This document shows positions 24,411 through 32,166 of a stretch of DNA of 64,000 bases, in pieces (the first letter of the stretch is position 1; each line of letters starts with the position of its first letter). The notes beneath the pieces are model-generated. The model was not told the DNA's origin. It searched no databases and saw nothing but the letters and a program-made list of their open reading frames with translations. Source of the DNA: JBDTSW01 sp963782605 (GTDB lineage: Bacteria > Actinomycetota > Thermoleophilia > Solirubrobacterales > 70-9); contig CAWAKK010000006.1 in NCBI GenBank assembly GCA_963782605.1, positions 124,001-188,000 of the forward strand. Reading direction: 5' to 3'. Both the position numbers and the translations under genes were made by a program.

Positions 24411-25496
24411 ATGCGACGACTTGTGAAGCCCCGCGCCGGTGGGGCCGCGAACGCTGCGACAGCGGACGCGCGGCCCCGCGGACGCGGACTCGTTCTCTCG
24501 GGCATCCTCGCCCTCGGGCTCGCGAGCGGCATCGCCGCCTGCGGTGGTAGCAGCGGTTCCGAAGGCAGCAGCGGCGAGGGCGGGTCGGTCGATCTGGTCG
24601 CCTACTCCACGCCTCAGACCGTTTACGAGGAGACGATCATCCCGGCCTTCCAGGAGACCGAGGAGGGCGCGGACGTCGAGTTCTCGGCCTCATTTGCTTC
24701 CTCCGGCGACCAGTCGCGCGCCGTCGAAGCCGGCCAGCCGGCGGACTTCGTCCACCTGCCCCTCGAGCCAGACATTCAGCGCATCGTGGACGCGGGACTC
24801 GTCGCCGACGACTGGAACACCGCCGAATATGAGGGCGGCATCCAGAACTCGGTCGTGTCTTTCATCGTGCGCCCCGGCAACCCGAAGGACATCCAGGACT
24901 GGGATGACCTTCTGCGTGATGACGTCGACGTGATCACCCCGAACCCATTCACCTCGGGTGGTGCTCGCTGGAACATCATGGCGGCCTACGGGCAGGTCAT
25001 CGAGAACGGCGGCTCCGAGGAGGAGGCGCTCACGTTCGTGGAGGACATGCTCCGGAACACCGTCGTCCAGGACGCGAGCGCGCGTGACTCCCTGAACACG
25101 TTCATCGGCGGCCAGGGCGACGTTGCCCTCTCGTACGAGAACGAGGCGATCGGCGCGATCGATGCCGGCGAGGAGCTCGAGTACATCGTCCCCGACGACA
25201 CGATTCTGATCGAGACGCTCGGCGTCATCCCGTCCGATGCCGAGGACGGCGACGTAGCCACGGCTTTCCGCGACTTCCTCATCTCCGAGGAGGGGCAGAC
25301 GCTGTTCGCCGAGAACGGCTATCGCCCGGTCGACGAGAAGGTCCTGGCGCAATTCGAAGATGAGTTCCCGACGCCGCCCGGCCTGTTCAACATCGATGAC
25401 TTCGGCGGCTGGGAGACCGTTGCCACCGAGTTCTTCGATCCGGAGAACGGCAAGGTCGCCGACGTCGAAGCTGAGCTCGGAGTACCGCTCGAGTAG
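24411..25496 (+). CDS. sbp: Sulfate ABC transporter substrate-binding lipoprotein
   Basis: Extracytoplasmic sulfate/thiosulfate-binding protein (361 residues). N-terminal signal with lipobox ASGIAACGG anchors it to the membrane. The mature part follows the Sbp/CysP pattern: SFASSGDQSRAVEAGQPADFVHL, ITPNPFTSGGARWNIMAAYG, GDVALSYENEAI and FLISEEGQTLFAENGYRPV. First gene of a four-gene import operon; its stop overlaps the cysT start (TAGTG). Confidence 0.95.
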   Translation: MRRLVKPRAGGAANAATADARPRGRGLVLSGILALGLASGIAACGGSSGSEGSSGEGGSVDLVAYSTPQTVYEETIIPAFQETEEGADVEFSASFASSGDQSRAVEAGQPADFVHLPLEPDIQRIVDAGLVADDWNTAEYEGGIQNSVVSFIVRPGNPKDIQDWDDLLRDDVDVITPNPFTSGGARWNIMAAYGQVIENGGSEEEALTFVEDMLRNTVVQDASARDSLNTFIGGQGDVALSYENEAIGAIDAGEELEYIVPDDTILIETLGVIPSDAEDGDVATAFRDFLISEEGQTLFAENGYRPVDEKVLAQFEDEFPTPPGLFNIDDFGGWETVATEFFDPENGKVADVEAELGVPLE

Positions 25497-26332
25497 TGGC
25501 TTCCGTAGCTCACAGTGAGGCGCCCCCCAGGCGGGTTGCAGTGCCCCGCCTGGGGGGGCCAGCCCTCACCCGAGGGCTTGTGGTCGGCTACCTCTCGATC
25601 ATGGTGCTGCTGCCGATCGCGGCGGTGGTCTCCAGGTCATTCGAGGAGGGTCTCGCCAGCTTCTGGGACGCCATCTCCAGCAAGGAGGCGGTTGCCGCCA
25701 TGGAGCTGACGCTGATCGCGTCTTTGATCGTGGTCGCGATCAATGCCGTCTTCGGCACGATCATCGCCTGGGTCCTGGTGCGCGACGAGTTCCCGGGCAA
25801 GCGCTACGTGAACGCGATCATCGACCTGCCGTTCGCGCTGCCAACGATCGTCGCCGGCCTGACGTTGCTGGCGCTCTATGGCGACAACGGGATCCTCGGG
25901 ATCACCGGCGTCTCCTTCACCAGGATCGGCGTCATCATGGCGCTCCTCTTCGTAACCCTCCCGTTTGTCGTCCGGGCGGTGCAGCCGACGCTGCTCGAGC
26001 TCGACCAGGACATGGAGGAGGCCGCGGCTTCGCTCGGCGCCCGGCCGCTGACGATCTTTCGCAAGATCGTGCTGCCGAACCTCGCTCCGGCGATGTTCGC
26101 GGGCGTGGCGCTGGCGTTTGCGCGGGCCATCGGCGAGTTCGGCTCGCTGATCCTGATCTCGGGAAACATCCCGTTCGAGACCGAGGTCGCTTCGGTCTTC
26201 ATCTTCAAGCAGGTCGAGGCCGGCAACGAGACGGCTGCGGCTGCGGTTTCGGTGGTGCTGCTCGCCGTCTCCGTGGGTGTCCTCTTCCTCATCAACTGGC
26301 TGGGAAGGAGGTCGATCCGGCATGAGCACTGA
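25496..26332 (+). CDS. cysT: Sulfate ABC transporter permease CysT
   Basis: Membrane subunit (278 residues, about six helices) of the sulfate importer. The ABC-permease EAA loop reads EEAAASLGARPLTIFRKIVLPNL. GTG start overlaps the sbp stop. It pairs with CysW as a heterodimer. Its last 11 bases overlap the cysW start. Confidence 0.94.
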   Translation: MASVAHSEAPPRRVAVPRLGGPALTRGLVVGYLSIMVLLPIAAVVSRSFEEGLASFWDAISSKEAVAAMELTLIASLIVVAINAVFGTIIAWVLVRDEFPGKRYVNAIIDLPFALPTIVAGLTLLALYGDNGILGITGVSFTRIGVIMALLFVTLPFVVRAVQPTLLELDQDMEEAAASLGARPLTIFRKIVLPNLAPAMFAGVALAFARAIGEFGSLILISGNIPFETEVASVFIFKQVEAGNETAAAAVSVVLLAVSVGVLFLINWLGRRSIRHEH

Positions 26333-27215
26333 TGCCTCCGAGATCTCAACCAAGAACATCGTTCGGGGTAACCGGGCATCCCGCATCGCCCTGCGTTCGG
26401 CCGCCCTGGGTTACCTCGGCGCGCTGCTGATCATCCCCGTCATCGTCATCTGCTTCGAGGCGTTCGAGGACGGGATCGGCAACGTCGTGGACACGCTGAC
26501 GACGCCCGAGGCACAGCACGCCTTCTACCTGACGATCGTGATGGTCCTCGTGGCCGTGCCGCTGAACACCATCTTCGGAGTGGCCTGCGCGCTCGTACTG
26601 GTGCGCCAGAGGTTCCGCGGCAAGGGCATCATCAACGCGCTGATCGATCTGCCCTTCGCGATCTCTCCCGTCGTCATCGGGCTCTCGCTGGTGCTCGTTT
26701 ACGGGTCGATTGACGGCTGGTTCGGCCAGTGGTTCCTCGAGCAGGGAATCCGGATCATCTTCACGCCGATAGGGATGGCTCTGGCGACGATGTTCGTCTC
26801 CCTGCCGTTCGTCGTGCGCGAGGTCGAGCCGGTGCTGCGCGAGATCGGCGACGACCAGGAACAGGCCGCCTCGGTCCTGGGGGCAAACGGCTGGCAGACC
26901 TTTTGGCGGATCACGCTTCCTTCGATCCGATGGGGCGTCACCTACGGAGTCGTCCTGGCGACGGCGCGTGCGCTGGGCGAGTTTGGCGCTGTCTCGATCG
27001 TCTCGGGGAACATTTCTGGCGAAACGGAGACGCTTCCTCTCTTCGTCCGAAAGCAGTTCGATGTCTTCAACGTCTCCGGGGCCTATGCCGCGGCGCTGGT
27101 CCTGGCGCTGATCGCCGTCGTGACCCTGTTCGGAATGAACTTCATCCGCCGCAAGGACAAGAACGTGACCGGCCTTGCGCCAGAAACCATGACCCTCAAG
27201 GAGGAAGCCGCATGA
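26322..27215 (+). CDS. cysW: Sulfate ABC transporter permease CysW
   Basis: Second membrane subunit (297 residues). EAA loop: EQAASVLGANGWQTFWRITLPSI. I start it at ATG 26322, preceded by AAGGAGG; a longer frame lies inside cysT. The TGA overlaps the cysA start as ATGA. Conserved helices such as LIDLPFAISPVVIGLSLVLV match CysW proteins. Confidence 0.94.
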   Translation: MSTDASEISTKNIVRGNRASRIALRSAALGYLGALLIIPVIVICFEAFEDGIGNVVDTLTTPEAQHAFYLTIVMVLVAVPLNTIFGVACALVLVRQRFRGKGIINALIDLPFAISPVVIGLSLVLVYGSIDGWFGQWFLEQGIRIIFTPIGMALATMFVSLPFVVREVEPVLREIGDDQEQAASVLGANGWQTFWRITLPSIRWGVTYGVVLATARALGEFGAVSIVSGNISGETETLPLFVRKQFDVFNVSGAYAAALVLALIAVVTLFGMNFIRRKDKNVTGLAPETMTLKEEAA

Positions 27216-28210
27216 GCATCGTCGTCGAAAATGCCGTCAAGAGGTTCGGCGACTTCGTCGCCCTCGGAGGAATCTCGATCGAGGTGCGTGACGGTTCGCT
27301 CACCGCGCTGCTTGGTCCCTCTGGCTCCGGCAAGTCGACCCTGTTGCGCGCCATCGCCGGGCTCGAGGAGCTCGACGACGGAACAGTGATCATCAACGGC
27401 ACGGACATGACCCACACCCCGGTGCAGGATCGCGGCGTCGGCTTCTGCTTCCAGCATTACGCCGCGTTCAAGCACATGACCGTGCGACAGAACGTCGCCT
27501 TCGGCCTCTCCATCCAGAAGCGGTCCAAGGATGAGATCGAGGAGCGGGTACACGAGCTGCTGCGGCTGGTGCACTTGGAGGGCTTCATCGACCGCTACCC
27601 CTCGCAGCTATCGGGCGGGCAGCGCCAGCGCATGGCGCTGGCGCGGGCGCTCGCGGTCGAGCCGAAGGTGCTCCTGCTCGACGAGCCGTTTGGCGCACTC
27701 GACGCAAAGGTGCGGAAGGAGCTGCGGCAGTGGCTGCGCCGCCTCCACGACGAGATGCACGTGACCACGATCTTCGTCACCCACGACCAGGAGGAGGCGA
27801 TGGACGTCGCCGAGCAGATCGTCGTCGTAAACGATGGGCTCGTCGAGCAAGTCGGCCCGCCGCGCGACCTCTACGAGGATCCGCAGACGGAGTTCGTGAT
27901 GAGCTTCATCGGTCCGGTCAACCGCCTCGGCTCGACCTTCGTGCGCCCGCATGACGTGCAGATCCGCCACCTCCCCGGCGACGACGCCGAGGAGGCGATG
28001 ATCGACCGGATCGTGCACCTCGGATTCGAGGTCCGCGTCGAGCTCACGCTCGCGAACGGCGACGGGCTGTGGGCTCAGATCACAAGGGCGCAGGCCGAGG
28101 AGCTCGAGCTCGAGAACGGACAGCTCGTCTATGTGCGGCCTTCCCTCACGCGGATGTTCGACGAGGGCCGCCCCCACCAGCCGACCACCGAGGAGCTCGC
28201 GGCTGCCTAG
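27212..28210 (+). CDS. cysA: Sulfate ABC transporter ATPase CysA
   Basis: Energising subunit (332 residues): Walker A GPSGSGKSTLL, Q-loop FCFQHYAAFKHMTV, signature LSGGQRQRMALARAL, Walker B VLLLDEPFGALD, switch His in FVTHDQEEA, then a C-terminal TOBE-like domain (VRPHDVQIRHLPGDD). The GGAGGAAGCCGC before the ATG is a good ribosome site inside cysW. Confidence 0.95.
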   Translation: MSIVVENAVKRFGDFVALGGISIEVRDGSLTALLGPSGSGKSTLLRAIAGLEELDDGTVIINGTDMTHTPVQDRGVGFCFQHYAAFKHMTVRQNVAFGLSIQKRSKDEIEERVHELLRLVHLEGFIDRYPSQLSGGQRQRMALARALAVEPKVLLLDEPFGALDAKVRKELRQWLRRLHDEMHVTTIFVTHDQEEAMDVAEQIVVVNDGLVEQVGPPRDLYEDPQTEFVMSFIGPVNRLGSTFVRPHDVQIRHLPGDDAEEAMIDRIVHLGFEVRVELTLANGDGLWAQITRAQAEELELENGQLVYVRPSLTRMFDEGRPHQPTTEELAAA

Positions 28211-28249
28211 CGGGCGAAGGGCTCGACGCGACCGTTGGGAGACTGGTCA

Positions 28250-28393
28250 ATGGAGCTGAGCACCGCTGTCCTGGTGGCCTTCATGGCGCTCTTCGTCGGC
28301 TGGCTGCTCTTGGTCCTCGCCGCCACGTGGTGGCAGGTGCGCGACGAGAGCAGACGAGCGGCGGCGGCGAAGAAGCGGCGAAACTCAGTCTGA
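28250..28393 (+). CDS. 47-residue single-helix membrane protein
   Basis: ATG 28250 with GGGAG eight bases upstream, 40 bases after cysA in the same direction. The product has one strongly hydrophobic segment (TAVLVAFMALFVGWLLLVLA), then TWWQVRDESRRAAAAKKRR, a basic cytoplasmic tail. Composition and position suggest a real small protein, perhaps an accessory to the sulfate importer. Its end overlaps the end of the Rrf2 gene by nine bases on the other strand. Confidence 0.65.
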   Translation: MELSTAVLVAFMALFVGWLLLVLAATWWQVRDESRRAAAAKKRRNSV

Positions 28394-28864
28394 GGTTCCG
28401 GCGTCCGGGCGGTCCAGAGGGTCCTCGGCCTGGTCTGGTGGCTCCGCGAGGCCTTCCGGAAGCTGACCGTCGACCACGTCCGCGAGCGTGATTCGGTCGA
28501 GCACGTCGTGGATGCTGGCCTCGAGCGCGATCCAAACGCGCTGCAGGGGCTCGGCCGCTCCTGAGTAGGAGGTCGCCGCGGGGGCCTCACCGCGGACGCT
28601 CGCGAGCGGGCCTTCGACGGCGCGGACCACCTCCGCGATCGTGACCTCACGCGGCAGACGGCTGAGCCAGTAGCCACCGTCGGCTCCCCGACGGCTCTGG
28701 ACGAGCCCGCGATGGCGAAGCTCGGACAGGATCCGCTCGAGAAATGGAATCGGGATGCTCTGGGCAAGGGCGATGTCCTCGCCCTTTTGCGGCCCGTCCG
28801 CCGTGTGTGCGGCGAGCTCGACCATCGCGCGGACGGCGTAATCGGCCTTCGCGGAGACTCTCAC
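28385..28864 (-). CDS. Rrf2-family transcriptional regulator
   Basis: A 159-residue winged-helix protein: MRVSAKADYAVRAMVELA, IPIPFLERILSELRHRGLVQSRRGADGGYWL and the wing. The three cysteines that hold an Fe-S cluster in IscR, NsrR and RirA are absent, as in CymR-type regulators of cysteine and sulfur metabolism. Convergent with the sulfate importer, so control of sulfur uptake is a reasonable inference. GTG start overlaps the ligase stop (GTGA). The C-terminal 30 residues are acidic and Pro-rich. Confidence 0.9.
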   Translation of the reverse strand: MRVSAKADYAVRAMVELAAHTADGPQKGEDIALAQSIPIPFLERILSELRHRGLVQSRRGADGGYWLSRLPREVTIAEVVRAVEGPLASVRGEAPAATSYSGAAEPLQRVWIALEASIHDVLDRITLADVVDGQLPEGLAEPPDQAEDPLDRPDAGTSD

Positions 28865-30370
28865 GTGGGCGATTCTGCCTCAACGGAGGTACTGCGCGTC
28901 GCGCCCGCCTCCTCGGGATCGAATCGGACCTCGAGCGGATCGCGGTCGTCGCGCAAGCCCTTGAACGATGGCGCGCGAAGCGTGCGCGCGTTGGTCCACT
29001 CCCGAAACTCCACCTCAGCGACGAGCTGCGGCTCGACGAAGTGAGCGAGCTTGGGGGGCTGCCGACCCGCAAACGGGGAGCCGTCCGTGCTCTAGCTTGC
29101 GGAGCAGCGTGGTCAGGCGGCGGAGCGTCTGCTCGTTGAATCCGGTGCCAACGCGGCCGGCGTAGCGGAGGGCGAGCTCCCCATCGTGGCCTGGCTCGTA
29201 GTAGCCGACTAAAAGCGCGCCGAGGGTGTTGGAACGCCTGCCCTCGCCAGGCATCCAGCCGCCCACCACCAGATCCTGGCTGCGGGTGTTCTTGACCTTG
29301 AGCCAGGCGCGCGAGCGGCGGCCCGGGGTGTAACGGCTGTCCAGACGCTTCGCGACCACGCCCTCCAATCCACGCTCCCTGGTCAGCGCGAGCAGGCTCG
29401 TGCCCTCGCCCTCGTGGTACGCGGGTGTCTGCCAGGAGGGGCCGTCGAGACCCAGCTCGGCGAGCCGCTCGCGGCGCTCTGAGTACGGCAGGTCCGTGAG
29501 GTCGTGGCCGTCCAGGAAGAGGAGGTCGAACAGGACGTACGTCACGGGCGTGTCGGCTGTGCGCCGGCGCACCGCCGCCTCCGAGGCGAGGTGCATGCGG
29601 CTCTGAAGTCGCTGGAAGTCGGGGAGGCCAGAGTCGTTGAAGGCCACGATCTCGCCGTCGAGGATCACCTGTCGTGCTCCCAGCTCCGCGGCGAGCGGGC
29701 GGACCTCCGGGTACTGCGAGGTGATGTCGCGACCGTTCCGGCTCTCCATCAGCAGGCGTCCGCCGTCGCAATAGGAGATCGCTCGAACCCCGTCCCACTT
29801 GAGCTCGAAGGCCCAGCCGGACTGGTCGCGCGGGAGCTCCGCCAGGGCTGCCGCCATCGGCTTTAAGCCGCTCGGCATCGGCCGGACGTCGGGGTCGCTC
29901 GGAGTGTCCATGCGATGAATCATCCAGTTGCGGCCCTTCGTGGGAAAAAGCCCGTACGTCCCCTTCACCCGCTCGCCGAGCAGGTGGACGGTGACCTTCT
30001 TGTCCGTCCACTCCTCGGCGGCGTAGACACCGCTGTCCCACACGGTCATCGTGCCCGCTCCGTACTCACCCTTCGGGATCTGGCCCTCCCAGGTCAGGTA
30101 CTCGAGCGGGTGATCCTCCGTGTGGACCGCGAGTCGGTTGTCCTTCGGGGTTGGCGGCAGCCCCCGCGGTAATGCCCACGAGACGGCCACACCGTCACGC
30201 TCAAGCCGCAGGTCCCAATGGAGCCGACGCGCGTGATGCTCCTGAATCACGAAGCGCCCATCAGCCGCGCCGGGAACGTCCGAATGCCCCTCCTCCGCGT
30301 CGCCACTCGGCTCATGGGTGCGATCGAAGGACCGCTTGCGCTCGTACTCGCTGAGCTTGCGCGCCATCAT
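28861..30370 (-). CDS. ligD: LigD-type ATP-dependent DNA ligase, PE-LIG (frameshifted)
   Basis: An N-terminal 3'-phosphoesterase domain (about 40-160: FVIQEHHARRLHWDLRLERD, TWEGQIPKGEYGAGTM) followed by the ligase domain with nucleotidyl Lys in ELKWDGVRAI, GARQVILDGEIVAF, EGVVAKRLDSRYTPGRRS and the OB fold (VGGWMPGEGRR). There is no polymerase domain. Near 29085 one extra G shifts the frame: the uncorrected frame ends at 29015, but one base off the expected tail PFAGRQPPKLAHFVEPQLVA...LEVRFDP continues to TGA 28861, overlapping the Rrf2 start. Corrected length about 502 residues. Role: end repair or joining; no Ku gene in the window. Confidence 0.9.
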
Positions 30371-30414
30371 TCAGCCGATAGTAGGCGGAGCGCGGCCCCG
30401 TCCCGAGTGAAGCG

Positions 30415-30438
30415 TTGAGCCGGCTATGACCGGCTCGG
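30415..30438. repeat. Palindromic direct repeat, copy 1
   Basis: TTGAGCCGGCTATGACCGG is nearly repeated at 31340. The copy spans the stop codon of the DUF559 gene and is itself an imperfect palindrome (AGCCGG / CCGGCT). The two copies bracket that gene. Confidence 0.6.
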
Positions 30439-31316
30439 TCGATCACCGCTGCTCAGGCGGTGAGCGACGGCGCGCAAGATTGACTCAACGTAGTCGGCCT
30501 CGTACTTGATCTGGTGATGAGTGAAACGCAAGGGCGTGAGGCCGGCCGCAATGTGCGCTTGATCGCGTAGGCGGTCTCGCTTCTGCTCGACTGAGTCCGG
30601 TGGTAGCGAAGACCGTCTGTCTCGACAACCAGCCCCAGCTCGGGCCAAAAGAAGTCCACCTCGAAGCCGTTCAATATGGCGTCCGTTTCCGGTCGAGCCA
30701 GTGACGCCCGATAGGCGATCGGAAGGAACAGATCCTCGAGCTCCGAGTCGGTGAGCACGAAGGTATGTCGATCGAGCAGCTGGCGAACGATTGCCAGGCC
30801 AGGACGTGGCGACAGCTGGTCTAAGCGCTTTCGCAACGCGTTCGGATCGATCAGATCGCGCTTGTCTGCCTCGTTGATGACGCGTTGAAGCTGGGTCCTC
30901 GTCGCTGAGGGAGCCAGGTCAACGACGGTGGTCGCAGGATCGGTACAGGGAATACTTCTTGTGGTTGCGATCTCGTCCCGTGCCAGCGAGCTTCGTCGGT
31001 GCACGCGGATCCCGGCTCGCCTCCTCACACAGTTCTCGGCCACCGAGACATGGACCAGCCCCGAGAGCGCCTTGTGAATGCCCCACAGCGCCCCCGCGCT
31101 CTGGTGACTGAGCACCGCGGATGGACCGCACGTGAGAACCGCTGCCATCCACAGGCCCTCAGGCGTCAGGGTCGGCGTGCCCACTGCGTAGACGCCTGGC
31201 CAGATCGGGTGCAGCCGTCCCGTGCGGGTTCGGTGCGCGATTGCATGGCGTGTGAAACCGAGTTCAAGCAGCTGGTCTCGTTCGATGACGTCGTGCTGAG
31301 CACGCGCGAGCCTCCA
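30424..31316 (-). pseudogene. DUF559 / AbiEi-like protein, broken
   Basis: Homology to the common actinobacterial proteins with an AbiEi-type winged-helix N-terminus and a DUF559 endonuclease-like C-terminus. Reading upstream from GTG 31184 the frame continues through VIERDQLLELGFTRHAIAHR and GRLHPIWPGVYAVGTPTLTPEG to about 31316 but no start codon is found. The C-terminal half has VDFFWPELGLVVETDGLRYHR; near 30592 one base is missing and the true tail (QKRDRLRDQAHIAAGLTPLRF) runs in the next frame to TAG 30424. A shorter intact frame from 31184 to 30453 exists but ends out of frame. Less GC-rich than its neighbours and flanked by direct repeats, so possibly acquired. Confidence 0.7.
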
Positions 31317-31339
31317 GGCTGCTGACGACGAGTGATGTC

Positions 31340-31363
31340 TTGAGCCGGCTATAGCCGGTCTAA
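31340..31363. repeat. Palindromic direct repeat, copy 2
   Basis: TTGAGCCGGCTATAGCCGG shares its first 13 bases with the copy at 30415 and contains the perfect palindrome CCGGCTATAGCCGG. It lies between the DUF559 remnant and the tRNA-Lys gene. Confidence 0.6.
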
Positions 31364-31415
31364 TGCTTCAGTGGCCCTGGATTAGCCCCCCGAGGGGTTA
31401 CATTGCGCTCACCGA

Positions 31416-31486
31416 GGGGGCGTGGCCCGAAGGTCGGGCTGCAGACTTTTAATCTGCTGGTCTCGGTTCGATTCCGAGCGCCCCCA
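31416..31486 (+). tRNA. tRNA-Lys (anticodon UUU)
   Basis: A complete cloverleaf: acceptor GGGGGCG/CGCCCCC, D-arm GCCC-GAAGGTC-GGGC, anticodon arm GCAGA-CTTTTAA-TCTGC (anticodon TTT), T-arm CTCGG-TTCGATT-CCGAG, discriminator A. CCA is not encoded. At 71 bases it is short because the D-loop has only seven bases. A TTACAT box lies about 18 bases upstream. Confidence 0.93.
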
Positions 31487-31488
31487 TC

Positions 31489-32163
31489 TCAATGGGCCTG
31501 CGCCACCCGGCCCGCGATCTCGACGTAGCCGCTCTTCGCAGGGCTCGCGAAGATCACCGAGCCCTCGCCCTGGCGGATCTCGATCTCGCGGTCGAGCTCA
31601 GCGCTGAGCAGGATCGCGGCGGAGCCCGTGGCCTCGTCCTCCGGGATGCCTTCGGCAGGCACGAACACCCTGGCTCTCACGAGCCCTTGATTCTCGTCGA
31701 GCCATGCCCACATCCCGAGGAAGCCACCTTCACGCGGCGGAGGCGCGGGCAGGGCGTCCACTTCTTGCGGCGAGCCGAGCTGCTCCCACTCGAACGGGGG
31801 GCACCATTCCGGCCGCGCCTTCGCGTAGGTGAGCTCGCCCTCGAAGCGAATCGGGACCTCGCCGGCGGGCGTGCGCAGAACCCCCGGCTCGTGCCCGGCT
31901 TCCCTCAGCACCCACGCCGTTCCGAGCAGGGGATGACCCGCCAGCGGCAGCTCCGTCACGGGGGTGAAGATGCGAATGACGCCGCGCTCCGCTTCGTCCA
32001 CGAAGACCGTCTCCGGAAAGCCGAGCTCGGTCGCGATCGGCTGACGCTCCTCCACCGCGACAGCACCTCCGTCGACGAAGACGCCGAGTGGGTTGCCACC
32101 GCCGCCGTCTGCCGCGCCGAACACGCGTACTACTTGAAGACCCGGGTGCTCGGCGGCGCCCAC
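31489..32163 (-). CDS. PhzF-family protein
   Basis: A 224-residue PhzF/diaminopimelate-epimerase-fold protein with GNPLGVFVDGG, the conserved acid in GFPETVFVDEA, TPVTELPLAGHPLLGTAWVL and EDEATGSAA. It is 40 to 60 residues shorter than most family members, mainly in the second lobe. These are isomerases of unknown substrate outside phenazine pathways. GTG start three bases after the purH stop, so it rides on the purine operon. Confidence 0.88.
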   Translation of the reverse strand: MGAAEHPGLQVVRVFGAADGGGGNPLGVFVDGGAVAVEERQPIATELGFPETVFVDEAERGVIRIFTPVTELPLAGHPLLGTAWVLREAGHEPGVLRTPAGEVPIRFEGELTYAKARPEWCPPFEWEQLGSPQEVDALPAPPPREGGFLGMWAWLDENQGLVRARVFVPAEGIPEDEATGSAAILLSAELDREIEIRQGEGSVIFASPAKSGYVEIAGRVAQAH

Positions 32164-32166
32164 GTT

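Noticed and set aside
25637..26386. Open frames opposite cysT
   Set aside because: Charged low-complexity shadows on the antisense strand of a clear membrane-protein gene.
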